Part shown: positions 24,528 to 37,800 of the stretch, piece after piece
How positions within the stretch are numbered: the first letter of the stretch is position 1
How the letters are laid out: the number at the start of each line of letters is the position of its first letter
NCBI RefSeq assembly: GCF_949628215.1
Contig: NW_027441202.1
Span: forward strand, 17,924-81,923
DNA length: 64,000 bases
Origin: Phalacrocorax aristotelis
Taxonomy: Eukaryota > Chordata > Aves > Suliformes > Phalacrocoracidae
Reading direction: 5' to 3'
Notes under the pieces: generated by a model
The model's database searches: none
What the model saw: only the letters and a program-made list of their open reading frames with translations
What the model was told of the DNA's origin: nothing
Translations under genes and position numbers: made by a program

Positions 24528-25781
24528 GACAAAACCTTTGAGCCTGTTCCCAGAGATAGAAAGAGCACAGGAATTCCGTGGAGTTCCATGGTGGAGGTGA
24601 AAGATCCCAACCCAAAGGGTGCTGTGCTGACAAGCAGTGGGAAATACGCGATGCCAGCTCTTCCTGCGTAAGTATGGAATGAATTGGACTGACCGAGCAG
24701 TGAACAAGAGAAACCATGCGCACAAGTGTGGGTGGCAATGCAACCGAACTGGCCAGCGCCTGCAGTTACGGGGGAGGAAGCACTGTCACTGCGTCTTAAT
24801 CTTAAAATCTGTGACACTGTCTAACGTCGCAGTAGGGTGGTCCCCGTGTTCATGCCCCTGGAAGCTGGTTAAACCTGTGCTGTGCTAAGAACGTGTATTT
24901 CTGCAAAGCATTTTGGTGGTGTTTGTAGCGGAGTTGTTCTCTTTGAGAGGTCGTTTTGGTTCTGTTTGATGTTGCAAAGGCTCCTTGCAAAACGTAAGAA
25001 ATTGCCGCTGGACTGAGATGTCCTCCCCCTCTGACTTCTATGAACTCCCGTGTGTGGAAGAGACGGAACTTTTCCTGTTGCTGTAAATTAAGAAAACACT
25101 CCTGTGTGCTGAGAGGAGCAGCTGTTTTAAACTGCACTTGGTAGCACTTCTGTTTTGCTGCCATGGATCTCCTTCTGGAGAAGCTGTAACACAGGCTCCT
25201 TTCCTTTCTAAAATGTAATCACTCAGAGACTAACTTGATCGGAGACTAACTTGGTGCTGCGCCTGCAATGTACGTTTGCCGTCTGGCAAAGGAGAGGTGG
25301 GATTCATTTCACCTGATTTCTCGCTGTCAAAAAGTTATTTTTCTGGTCTGAGCTAATTTCTTGCTTGATCAAAGGAAAGGGAGAGTTCTGCAGCAGGAAA
25401 ATTGTTCCCCCCTCCCTCTTCTGGTGGTGTGGCTCTAGAAGAGTAGTTTAATCTGAAGGCCTATGTTTTAGGAGGCGAATGTGGAGTGAGAAGAATTCCA
25501 CCTGTTCTCTTCCTTTGATAAAATCCAAAGCTTGGAAGAGTTTTCTTTGACCCATCTTTAAACTATTCTCTCCCACCAGGCCCTCTCCCCCTCCAGGGAA
25601 GCTTCTGTGCGAGGAAAGAAGGAAAAGCCTCCCTTTTTGCCAGAGGAGCCATCACCCTCTTCTTCCTCCTCATCCTGCTCTGGTGATCCTAGTCCAGATG
25701 AGTTGTTGTGTCTCATTTGTGAAGATACAATGTCCGATGCCGCTGTTAGTGCCTGCTGTGGAAGCAGTTCCTGTGACGGAT
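24528..25781 (+). pseudogene. RBBP6-like gene fragment (linker plus first half of RING finger)
   Basis: RBBP6 is a nuclear E3 ubiquitin ligase and pre-mRNA 3'-processing factor with DWNN, zinc-knuckle and RING domains. Two exons are in phase: 24528-24667 (acceptor TTAGCAG, donor GTAAGT, 46 codons plus 2 bases) and 25597-25781 (acceptor CTCCAG, donor GTAAGT). They read DKTFEPVPRDRKSTGIP, MVEVKDPNPKGAVLTSSGKY, GKKEKPPFLPEEP and PDELLCLICEDTMSDAAV, following the RBBP6 linker and RING order. RING cysteines in CLIC, CCG and CDGC are present. The next exon, with the remaining zinc ligands, and all exons before the linker are missing, so no complete domain can be made. The open frame and intact splice sites suggest a recent fragment. 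Confidence 0.82.
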
Positions 25782-26194
25782 GTAAGTGCAGCTCCCATGG
25801 TTGTTACTTCAAAACATCACATCTGATCTTCTGAAAGCAGAAAGAGGAGATCAGGGAATTACTTTGTCACCAGTTCTATTTAAGACTTAAGCAGAGCCTG
25901 AATAGGAAAGGACTTGTCTCACTTAAAGGGAAAAAAGGCAGGAAGCTTTTTTCCCTTTTTACGTATGTAGTTAAATCCTCTTGACAGGTGGAAGGAGGAG
26001 TTTGAGAAGAGAGCCTAACTGCGCAGGTGATTACAGTATTAGATATCAAACGCGTTTGGTTTGTCCGCAGCCCTTTCCCTCACACAAAATTATAGAGCCA
26101 TCTCTGGTGCCTTCCTGTGGTCTGCAGCCAACGGGGAGCTGGGCATTTCATCCACACTCTTCTCCACAGGAGAGGTGGTTAAAAACTTCAGAGC

Positions 26195-26355
26195 TGTGCT
26201 GGTTGTAGCTGGGATAGAGTTAACGTCCTTCAGCGACGCTGGCATAGTGCTGAGGGCACACTGATGTTTCAGCTGCTGTTAAGCAGCGTCTCTGTGTCGC
26301 TAAGTAGCGCCTCTACTAGTCAGGGGCCTCTCCAGCTTCCCGAGCTCTGCCCGAC
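26195..26355 (+). mobile_element. 5' fragment of an ERVL-type LTR
   Basis: The block starts TGTGCTGGTTGTAGCTGGGATAG and continues with AGTTAACGTCCTTCAGC, matching the left end of the LTR family seen at 5778 and 55406. Similarity fades after about 26355, so only the 5' part is retained. Confidence 0.6.
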
Positions 26356-28873
26356 AGGTATGAGTGGCAGCGCCAGGGACCCCTCTGCCCGCCCAGCTCC
26401 ATCAGGGGTGATGCCCAGGTGCGATGGCAGAAGGAGGACCCGAGCCATGCGTCAGTTGGCCAGAGTGAGTCGGCCAGCATCAGTCGGCCAGCATCACCTG
26501 CCCGGACTCAGCTGGCTGGCGCCAGTCAGCGTCAGCGTCTGTTGTCGGGAGTCAGTCAGGACTTAATCCTGTCGGCACCGCTGACCCCCCGTCTGGGGTG
26601 TGGGGCTGAGCGCGGTGGTTCAAGTGCCGCCTTAGGCCCGTCAGTCAGGGTGGCTGTGTCAGCCTTGGCTGGCAGCTGTCACCTGCGTTTGGGCACACGG
26701 TGCCGTGTCCTGCTCTGCTGAGGGCGGCTCCTCATTCCCTGCCTGCTTCAACTCGTTTTCCTGCATCCACATGCCTGGGGTTTGCTGGTTTAAGGCAGTG
26801 AAACGAACTTAATCAGGCTTCCCTTAACTTTGTGTCTTCTGCCTAGTGAGCCGTCGGACGGAGCTTTGGAGGAAGAATGGTGACAAGCCCCTGCTGGTGT
26901 GGTGGTGTTTTACTGGTGTGGAGGAGAGGATACTTCAGTTGGTCGGAGCGAGTCCCCAAACCCCTGGGCCTGTCGCGTGGGCTGCCAACGTTTCCGCAGT
27001 TCCCCTCGTCGGGCGGCTGTTTGCAAGGGGTGTGTTTGAGCACTGGGGGTTCAGCAGCCGCCGGGCCCTGGCCCTGGGCAGCCTGCTCTGGGTGACCCTG
27101 CCTGCGCAGGGGCTGGACCAGCTGCCCCCAGGGATTCCGGAAGGCCTTTCTCTCCCTTGTGACTCCGTGACTCTGGAACCGGTGCTGCGAGGGGCCAGCG
27201 CTGTGGGAGCACTGGGAACGTTGTCTTCGCTGGGCTCCGCCTCTGTCAGGACGGCTGCGTGTGTGCTCTGCCCTGAGACACTCGGCGCCTGCGCCCGTCT
27301 GTCCAGGTACGCCAAGCAGTGTGCAACAGAGCACACTTTCAGGAGTGACCTGAGGAGCTTTTGCTAGCTTTGCCGCGTTGGAGAGGGACTGCAGCTCCTG
27401 CATGCAGGAATAGTCGTGTTGGAGAATAACCATAGGAGGCAGCTGGGTAAAGTGGCTCTAGTGTCAAACGCTGATGTGTCTCGGGTTTGTTTGTTTTTCG
27501 TTTAAAGGGAAATGAAATCTGTGGTCTGCATCAGATACGGGATCGGGGCTGTTGGGGGCTGTATTTCTGGGGAAAATGTCACTGAACCAGTCATTAATAG
27601 TAATTCAGAAAGCTCTATAATTGTGATCTTTCCCTGCAGTTCAACAAAGCGGATGCTGTTTTTCTCAACAGAGCATAGTTTTTCTTCCATTTCTTCTTCT
27701 TTGGCTTCTTCCCACTCTTTGTCCTCTTTCCTTAGACAATGTGACCTGAGCAGGGTCAGGCAATGGTGTCCCTTCTCTGACCACCAAGTAACTAACGCTT
27801 CCCTGAGATCACTTTAGCTTCCACATCTGGCTGAGTGAAAGAATGACGCCCGTCAGCCTCAGCCTCCCTCCGTGCGAGAGTGAGCCTCTACGTGCACGAG
27901 GGAGTCCAGAGTTGACTGAGAGTGCCTTGGGTGCTGCCCTTTCTAAAAGCAAAGGGGTTTCTTGCAGCTCTCCTTGCAAAGTGAGTGTGTGGTTTCACAC
28001 GTGCATGAGCTAGCAGGACGGCTTACGGCCACAGAATGGAGATGGGCAAATCCCCTCTCCTTCTCCCCGGTGCAGTGTCCTGCCTCCTTCCTTGTGCCAG
28101 CTTTTATGCTTGCTGGCTCTCTCTGCAACCCCGTTTCACTCTCTAAGCTGGTGGGAAACTCTCTGCTCTTGTGGGTGCGTTCCCTGTCTGCTTGGGGAGT
28201 TAATGTGGCTCCTAAGGAGCTCTAAAACGTGTGCAGGTCAGGGCAAGGGAAGGCACAGGGATACAGGAGCAGAAGGAAGGAGCAGATGGAGAGAGGGGGG
28301 CAGCAGCAAGGCCTCTCTTTTGGTGGCACTGAAGTGAACCTGGTTTGTGACATCACGTCTTCAGCTGCGACTGACCGTATCTTTAGCTTTTCCTTCAGTA
28401 AGCCTGTAACATTGTTGGCCTTTGAATCTGACTTTCATGTACTACATGTCAGTCAACGGTGACATCCCAGAACACTGACTTGGCTGGATGTGATTCTGCT
28501 CAAACATGTAATTTCTCAACTTGTTCTTTTTTGTTTATTTTCTGGAGCTTTTTAATGCAAAACTCGGTCTCTGACTTGTGCCGCGTTGCTTGACTTGACT
28601 CCAGTGTCTTGGGCTTTTTCCCCGTGTTGTTTATCCTGTCAATACCCCTGCGTCCCTTTTTGTTGGTGATCTCGTAGGCATCAGAAAAGCAAAGGATTCT
28701 CCTTTTGCTCTGCTGTGAGATCCAAACCTGTCCTGAGTGCCCTTTTGTTAAGGAAAAGAGCCACAGGAGGTGGACGGGAGATTTTTCACGGCAAAGGGAT
28801 GAAAGTTCTGTCAATCTCAAAAATGTCGATGGCTGTCAGCAGCCCCTTTTTGCATTTTTTTCTCTATTCACAG
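26356..28873. other. Interval between RBBP6-like and AHCTF1-like exons
   Basis: No exon was recognised. A short array of CAGTCGGCCAGCATCA units lies at about 26455-26540. A GC-rich block (26.9-27.35 kb) is open on both strands without a recognisable product. The noncoding first exon and promoter of the AHCTF1-like gene could lie here. Confidence 0.5.
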
Positions 28874-28879
28874 TGAAGA

Positions 28880-31800
28880 ATGCGAGACCTCGCGGCTCAG
28901 GTAACGAGCAGCCTGCTGCAGTTTCCCGAGGTGACCATTCAGGCTCTTGGGGAAGATGAGCTCACCCGAGGTTCTGTGCTGCGTGGGCGGTTTTCCAGAG
29001 GTGAGCCTTTTCCTTGAAATTGGGTCTTGCTGTGAAGTTGTTACTGCCTGGAGGTGACCTGAGGCACGGGGTCACAGTATCAGCTGTGTCAGGTTGGTGC
29101 TGCTCAGGTGCGTCAGGTTTTGAGAGAACAGAAAGGATGAACTATGACAAAATGATGAAAAATGTTAACATTAAAACATTAGTAGAGTTAAACTTTGAAA
29201 GGACAACAGCCTGCACCAGTCTTGAGCTATTAAAATAACACGGGCAAGTCAGTGAGCCCTCCTCAACTTCTAATTGAAGGAAAGGCAGTTTTCAAAAAAG
29301 TCCTGGTGTGGTTTTGGGCTGTATTTATTTGTACCATCATAACATCCCGTGCAGAACTAGTTCTTCCACAGTGTTAGAGAGGCAACCCCCCCTGCTTTTT
29401 CTTTCCTAGCCTGACTAAAAACAGAAGGAAGAGGAAAGCCCTGTTAGGCGCTGCAGCCAGGTTTGCAGAGCATTTAATGGGACGCAGAGGAGTGTCCCGG
29501 GAGAGCTGCTGAGAGCGGCTGAGCAGATGAGGTAGCTGACTTTGTCGGTGATCTGAAGGTAGCGCTGGGGGCCTGCCTGGGTGTCCGGGCGCCTGTGAAG
29601 ACCATGTAGGATCTCTCTGTGTGACTGTAAGTGCAGTAGTTGAGTTAATACTCCCTTTGTGTTGGAAGTAGTTCAGTGAAACTAAATGTGCTAACTTCTC
29701 TCTGTGATCAGCGTGTGTAAAAGTTGAAATTGGCTCCCGCAGTGCCCATTTTAAGGTAATTCCTTGTTGAAGTCCAAATCCCTGCCCAAAGTAGGCGTGT
29801 GTCGAGCAAAGTTAGTAAACTAGAAAAGAATTGGCTGAGATTTTGCCATATTTGAAGTATATGCTTTAGGAGTTGTATTCTCCTATGTATTTAGATGATT
29901 TCTAGCAAAACCAAGCTGAATATGGTATAAAGACTAGAGACCAATCTATTGTAATCTTTATCCCAAACAACCAGAATTCTTCAGTGCAGGAATGACAAGT
30001 CCAAATGCAAAATAATAAGGTGGTTCATTTTACGATGCATTGGTTGAGGATTCAGTGGGTGATTTTCAATAATCGACCGGAATTGGGTAAGCCTCTCTTG
30101 CTCTGTGAGGTACTTCTGTTGAAGCAAAGGGGCAGTGATTGTGATTTTCCTGTTGTTTTCAACCCTCTCTTGGGAGTTTGCTTTAGCCAGCCTTTTCTCT
30201 TCTTCCAGGGAGAGATGGGCTGGCCTGGCTGGCGTGTGGCCCTCAGCTGGAGGTCGTGAGCGCTGTGACGGGAGAGCGGCTCTCTGCACACCGTTTCAGT
30301 GGAGCCCGTGAGCAGCCTCCCACCATCCGCGTGGTGAAGGAGGTTTCCTGGCAGACGGGAACGGGGCTGCTGGTTGGCTTGAGAGAAGCAGAGGGAAGTG
30401 TTCTCTGCCTGTACAACCTTGGAACATCAAGCGTGGTTACAGCAGTAGTTCTGCCAGGAAGGGTAGGTCCTTTTTAATGGGGGAAACGTTGTCAGGTGCT
30501 GCATAACGCTGTTTCAGGAGCAGCTTTGGAGCGTCTCTTTGCTAGGACGTCCATTTTCTCTATTGTGTCATCATACTGTCACTGCAGAGTGTCCAGTCGA
30601 GAGCACCTTGATGTGAAATGGTGGGGTTAACGGTACCGTTATCCTTTGAGTTTGCTGAGAGAGTCAAACAAGTTTTCTGGTTTTACAGTAGAGCACGTAG
30701 TTACCTAATTCTCCACTTTGACAAAAAGGCCTTGAAAACTACCTTTTTTTTTAGCCAGAGTGACAAAGACCTCGTCCTCACCCTGCCTTTCAAGTGTTGG
30801 TAACATACATGTCCTGAATGGTTCATTATGTCAGAAATACTGTCTTTAAAATATCTCAGACTTCCATGGCTGTGCTGTAGCTGACTTCGGCACATTCCCA
30901 GGAGTCTGGGACTAGCAAGCAGGTGACTTTAGAGCAAAGCACATTTTTCTGTTGACTTAGGATGGGAAAAAACAGGCTTCACTGCGTTACCTGGCAGGTG
31001 GTTACAGACCGACTTTCAGCCTGAAGCCCTTGAACCTCTGCTTATTGCATATGGTGCTTGTGCGGGTGGGATACTCTGGTGTAATGTTGCTAATTTTCCC
31101 TGCCTTCTCTAACCCATAAACTCAAATGACGTCCTTTCCCCTCGGCTCCTTATCTGAATGTAGACAAGAGTCACCTTAAGGTAATGGAACATCAAGGTTC
31201 ACTCTATCTTTACCACCTTAGAATCTGCGACAGATAAATACTTCCGTATTACTCAGCTTTCCAGAGCGTGATTGGGTTTGACTTGCTAGAATCCAGGCGG
31301 GGTTTGTTTGTCTGTAGCGCTACAGTGTGATTGCTGGCAGTGCGCGTTTGTGTGGTGGTGATTTCTAACGAGCTGAGCTGGGTTGGTGCTCCGCTGTGTG
31401 GGTTTGCCGATCGTCCTGATAAATCTCAGCGTTTGAGATGGAAAGGCAAGCTGTGTGCTGACATAGACGTGCAGCCATTCAGACTTGTAAAAGCAAACCC
31501 GAATTGAAAATATTAATGGTATTAAATTGGTTTATAACGGTTGCATGTTTCAGAGCTCTGGAATGGTATTTTCCCCACTCTTCCTGGTTTGTGTGAGGCA
31601 GAAGGGCAGCTTTCAGAGTGAGGGAGCTGAGACAGGATTTCTGTGTTCGTTCCCAGAATGAGCTGGCAGCAGTGTAGGAGAGTGTGCAAAGCCAGTGCCT
31701 GGTGCCGTGGGAAAATAGGCAGTTCCAGGAGCTTCTACAGGGAAAACTGAAGCGTTAAAACTGGGAACCTGTATGCAAAGGTGGAAAAGGTGGATTTGGG

Positions 31801-34800
31801 GCCAGTTGTACAACAACAAAACGAGACCTTAAAAGAAAAAAAGATAACAGCAACACGGGAACTTTGGCTGATTCTGCAGCACGATATGTGCAGTGTTTCT
31901 GCTTTCCTCCTGAGAGTCATCAAGGCTTGGAGCAGCAAGAATTCGAATAATCAACGCACTTTTGGTGGTGCTTTGAGTAGCTGAGAAGATTGGAGATTTC
32001 ATCTGATTTCCAGGAAGTGTGAAACAATATAAAGTTGTCTCAATTACTGCGGGCACTTCTAGGAGTAGAATTCTTGTGGCCCAAAGGAAAGGTAAATTCT
32101 GTAGCAGATTGCCAGGCAGCGCAGTCACAGCAAGTGCTTGATACGGGAGAGGAGAGAACTTTGGGGCTTCGAGGTTTGGTCAATTTTTCCCCACCTCTGG
32201 GGAGAAAAACCAATATATATAAAAAAAGGAATCCTTGTGGTGCTCACTGCTCTGTTCCATTGTCGTGTAACAGGTTGGTGTTGATGTAAAGCTCCCTGGT
32301 GTCACTGTGTGACATTATGCAAGGAGGCTGAAGGGCAGCCCGTGTTCTTTTGTTGTGGAGCCTTAGTGCAGGAGCCCTCACGTGCTGGTGTCTCTGCTGG
32401 AGCAGTCAGGGCTGTCCCGGGAGGGGCTGCAGGTGCTGAAAGGTCTGTCTTCATCAGGGCCTTGTACTAAAGCTGCTGGCAGGCGGCTCCGCGTGTTACA
32501 GAGCAGCGTGCGCTTCTCCTCAGCGGGAGCTGGCTTTTGGCGAACCAGCTGCTGGGCTTTTTGCCGCTGTTTCGGCACTGAAAACTTTTCTGCTTTCCCT
32601 GGTTGCTCTTTTGATTCTAAATGAGGACTGGTGTAACTTTCCCTAAGCTGGTATCTCCCTTCCACTATCTGTAACAATACTCCATTGCCGTGGCAGCGGT
32701 GTGTCTCCCCTGCAACTTGGCCGCTGCCGCGTCTGACTGAGAGCCGAGATTTGCCCTAATACCTGTTTGGCAAAGAAGGCGTGGGCTGTATCCCAGTGCT
32801 GACGGGCTGGGGGCCGTGGGAGAGCGAGAGTGAGTTTGGTCTTTCTTACTCCAGTCCCTTAAATACGGTCAAGTTTCTTGCATTTAACGGATTTTCTGTG
32901 TTGTCTTCGAGTTAATGGTTTCTAAGTAGAAAATGGAACTTGGTAAGCTGTGATAATAGACTGCACCATTGCAGTTGGAGTGAGCTCAGCGAAATCCCTG
33001 CAGGAAACCCAGTAAACGGAAGGCAGTAACGGATTTTTGTACCAGACATTTTTGGGGGTTGGTTTGTTTGTTTGTTTTGTCTGGATATAATTGGGATCAA
33101 TGCTGTGTTTTTAAGTCTGAGAAACCTGTATTTACTTTCTTGCTTCTGATGGGCTGGTTCTGGTTTCACTTTTGAGTGATTTCTATCAAAGCTTGTCAAA
33201 GAGCTTAAATACTAACTTGTAGTTTTCCTGTAGGTAACTGCTGTAGAGCCCATAACTAACCCCGGAGGAGCCAGCGTGAGGCCTTGGCACCTGCACCAGG
33301 CTCTGCAAGGGTTTTGTGGCGTGGCAGCGGTGGCGACAGATGTTGGTCATCTGCTTGTGGTGGACCTTGGTTTGGATGATCTCTCTTGCAGTGAGAGGGA
33401 GAATGAACCATCGGGTGAGCTTGCGGTTTCTAAACTTGAATGGAAAAGTAAGAAAACTTGTGTCTTTTAAATCACCAACACGCATCCCACTTTGAAGCTA
33501 CTGCTGTGCAGACGTTTATGGCTGCTGATTACAGGTGGCGGTTTGACATCGTCTAGTCCTGAATGGATTAAAAATGGGAGTGGCTTCATACACCTCCTAA
33601 GGTTACAAATACCCCCTCCCACCAGGGTCCCTCTGTCACGGTGACTCTCGCCAGTGAGGGGTAGGAATTTGACCATCCGAGTCAGTGCAGCTGCCTGACA
33701 GGAAGGTGTGTCGGACATGCCCTATTTCCTGGGAATGTTCTTCTGCTTCTGTTCATTGACTTGGGGCAAAGTTTAGGCTTGTTTTTTAAAGTAAATATGC
33801 CTTACCAAAATCCCTGCATTTGACCAAACGGAACCTGTACTTGGTGTACTCGGATTGCATACGCTGTTTTTGCTCTTACAAGAGTGGCCTCGGGAGCTGG
33901 TGTCACTTCAAGTAGCTTCACCATGAGGCCCAAACTCCTGATGTGCAGAGCCCAGGAAGAATTTGTCTATGGAGGTTTCGCTTTCACCTGGTTTTGAAAT
34001 AGGAGCGAGGATACCTGTCCAGTCAGAGAGTTCCTATGTGCTCTGAATGCGTACAAAATGGGAAGAGCAGACAAAGTATTGCATCAATGGGTATTTTGCC
34101 GGGGATGGTAGAATTAGATCATACATGTTGTCACGTCAGTGTTTCAAATGCAACCTGAATGGCATAACGCATTCCTTTATTGTGTGGTTTTGTGCGTGCA
34201 GGTCTAACAGTTGTCACTAGAGCTGCTGCTGGCGTTTCACAAGGAAGAGCAACCGTGACCAGAGCAGGGAGACATCTCTGCCTTCAGTTACAGTGTTCTT
34301 CAGGAACAGCAATATCGACCCTGTGCTACATCAGCAGAAGCAACCAGCTCGCCGTGGGTTTTTCCGACGGCTCCCTGTCACTGTGGAATATGAAAACTCT
34401 GCAGCGGGAGTAAGTCGGCCTTTGCACTTGGTCACGCCTGGAGGTGCAGGGCTCTCAAGGCTCTGCTTGAGGAGGAAGTCTGTTAATTTAAAGAGCCCTT
34501 TTTCAGGGAGGGAAATGTGGAGTGTAATCTTGGAGTGTTTAGGAATCCCCTTCTGAAGTAACCATTGAGCCATACCTGGATTCAGTGGGCCGCCTTCTCC
34601 CCAGCGGGCTGGGATTGTTCTCCTTATTGTGCCTGTGGGCTGAGGAACTGCGGAAAGCTCCCTTCTCTGGGTTCTGTCAAGCAGTTAGGGCGTGAGAGAG
34701 CTGCTTTCCATAAGGCAGTTTGTTCCACCAGCAGTATTCAGTGACAGCAGGAGTTGTGTGTGTTTCAATGAAAGAGATTGTAGACATTATTTCTCAGAAC

Positions 34801-37800
34801 CAGCTCCTGCAATGAGGGCACCCATTGAAAGGCTGAAGTATGTTAATGATGGGATTGTGGTGATAATATTCTTTAAAGCGTCCAGGTTGAAAGGAGTGAG
34901 ACATGAAGGATCAAGAGCTGATCTGTGGCTGAAAAGACATTCTCTCCCACATTTCAGCCTCGACCAAAAGAGGGGACTGACCCATTCCAAGGCAGCGATG
35001 CATGGGAATGAAAGTCTGCTTGGAACACTTGGAGGTGGAATAAGGGTCGTGTCAAGGGATAAGCAACAGAGAAATTAGGGAGATGATTTCAGCTCTGCCA
35101 AAGAGCAATCCCCCCTGGAATATCTGACCCAATTCAGATCGGGATTCACTTAAGCAAATCTGCAGTGACTCACCGGGAACTATTGGCGGCATGAATAGAG
35201 AGTGGAGGGATAGTGAGGTGGCAAGAATAGATTGTGAAGGTGCAAAGAAGGTTCAGAAGTCTGGAGGAGAAACGCTTTAGATAGTCCAAGTAAAGAAACA
35301 AGACACTACTGGTGTTTGGCGCTGTTTTCAGCTTGTGCAGAAGAGAGGCTGCATTTTCAGTTCAATATTGAAGCAGGCGACAAGAGTAGGAAGAATCTTT
35401 TGCCTGGCAGCTGAAGGAATCTTTCATGTTCCTGCGCCGCAGGCAGAGGAGGAGATAAAGCCAGGTTATTGCCCGTGATGGACAGTAATTTCCTCACCTC
35501 GTGGCTGTTGCATCAAAAGCAGTCGCTCCCGTGACTCCCTTGTTTGAGACGGGAGTGTGACCTTCTGTGCCTTGAGGAGAAGCACGTCAGGGGCTCTTTG
35601 CTCAGAAGATGCTTCTCCCCTTCTACAAACAGGCAGGGCCACCAGGCTCACCTGCTTTCTTTGGTTTTTTTAACCCTGCAGGCACCACTGTCAGCTTGAA
35701 GGAGGAAGGATTCCTGTCTGCGCCGTTACTTTTCAAGAGCCTGAGCATGATCCTCGCAACTGTTGCTACTTGTGGGCTGTTCAGTCGACGCAAGAAAGGT
35801 GAATAAAAGCTTACTATCGGCCACTGATTTTTCTTTTTTTTTTGAGTATTTGTTCACCTAGAGTTGACCCACGTGTATTTGTTTTGTTGAATTAGCCGTG
35901 CAGGAGATTCTCTCCGGTATGGAAGGAGCTGACGGTGCGATTTGTACAGGATGTAACAGGGATGAAGAGGGACCTACTAGTTCCTCCCTGCTGAAAGGCA
36001 GCAAAGCGACAGTGGCTCTATTTCTGTGCTGGCATTCTTAAATGGCTTCCTTTGTTTCCTGATGACTGCTTCATGGTTTGCTTGATATTCACACCGTGGT
36101 GTTAAGATACCATGGAGCGCAGTGGAGGCTGCAGCTCCAGAGCACTAAAGGTGCGGATCCACCAGCCTGCTGCCCCTAAAGGAGGAGGTGACAGCATGGC
36201 CGGTTCCCTGGTGCCAGCCTGAGCCTTGGTGAGCCAGCTCAGCTCGGCTGGCAGGGAAGGTGTTCAGCAGCCAAGTCGGTGGTTTCCTGCTGGGCTAATG
36301 ACTGAAACGAGGGTGTGGAAGGTGCCGTGTGTGCAGGGGAGGGACTGGAGCTCTGGTGGGAAGGGAAGGGGAGAAAGATCTGCCCCCTTCAGCATCAGCA
36401 AGCTATTTACTCAGCTCGGCTGCTCATGGAGTGGCAATCTTTTTCAGTTTGACTGTAAAGCAGTTTTGATTGCGAGCTCTTCAATGCGAAGAACTGTTCC
36501 CAACCATTTTTATTCCATAGAACACCTTGAAGCTTCCAGATTGTATGGGTAGCCTTTGCCCCAGAAGCTGTTAGTGTCCAAATTTCCTCCTTTGTGGTTT
36601 GGTGGCTAAATGTGACCAATTCTCAGGTTTTGGGAAGGGCTGTTTTTCTTTTGAGCCAGACAATGCTATTAAGGAAACCTCAGCCTAGATCTAAGGAAAG
36701 GGTAACGAGGACTATAAAGCAGCTTTGTAACCAAATGTCATCATTTATACCTTTTCCAGTGAAGGCGATGCCGTGAGTTTACATCTGTTGCAGTTAGCGT
36801 TCGCAGACAGGAGGCGCTTGGCTTCAGGACAAGTCATGTACGAGGTAAGACGTGCACGTCCGTGAAAGGCTGGAAAGAGTCCTTTTCCCTAAGGGAGCAT
36901 CAGTGAAGTTGGCAGGGGGAATATTGACCATGACAATTCAGAGATGACTTAAAAAGAAAGAATCTTTTGCTGAGTCTTCCTGGGCACGGCCTTTGTCCAT
37001 ACTTTTTGAAAAGAAGTCGTACAATTTCATACCGCCGTGTCGTGTGTTCCAGCCAGGGCCGTCTGCAAAGAGCCCGTATAAATTCAGTTCCTGAAGAGGC
37101 AGCAGCTTTTACAAATAAAATGATTCTTCATTTAAACACCAAGTGAATGGCATGTAGGAAGAGAAGACAGGGCTTTGAGTAGCTCTGTTTAACCAAACTG
37201 CAGAGTTGAATAAGGTTCTGTCTGTCTCCCTTCCTTAAAACACGGGCGTACAGCTTTATTCTGTTCCGGTCTTCAGGTTTAAATTCTTGCTTTCCCTTTG
37301 AGCTCTGTCAGCAGGACTTCACATGACGCTCACCTGCAGGGTCTCTTCGGTGCTGGTCCTGAAACTTAGTAGCTCTAAAGAGAACTCTTTCTACTTTTTG
37401 GCTGCGTTACCTATGAACTCTGCTCTTGAAGCCAGCAAAATACGCAAATACAGTAAAGAGTGGTCTGATTTGGTCAAAAAAGTATATGGAAATTTTTAGA
37501 AGTGGCTCCAAAGAGGTTGTGTTTAAAATAGAGATGAAGTAGCCTTACCTCTCTGTTATCTAACAGATAGAAGATGCGTTTTTAGAACGTATAATTTTAT
37601 TCAGTGTTATGCCTGAAACCCTTGCAAAATCTTTTTGATGGGAAAGTAATCTTAATTCAGAGCATGTCTTTCCTGTTGAGGTGCAGTAGGAGAGGATCTG
37701 TGCTCTACATCCTTGATATTTATTAGTAGTATTTCCTAGAATGGTTAAGAGAAAGCTTGCCTGTTCTCAGAGTAGGTGAGTTAAATGTAACATATCAGGT

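Noticed and set aside
26846-27433. Overlapping open frames of 173 (plus) and 196 (minus) codons
   Set aside because: They overlap on opposite strands in a GC-rich block with no recognisable family or splice structure. I cannot support either.
25781-28880. RBBP6-ELYS fusion transcript
   Set aside because: Joining 25781 directly to the acceptor at 28874 puts the ELYS exon out of frame, so a fusion protein through these exons is not supported.
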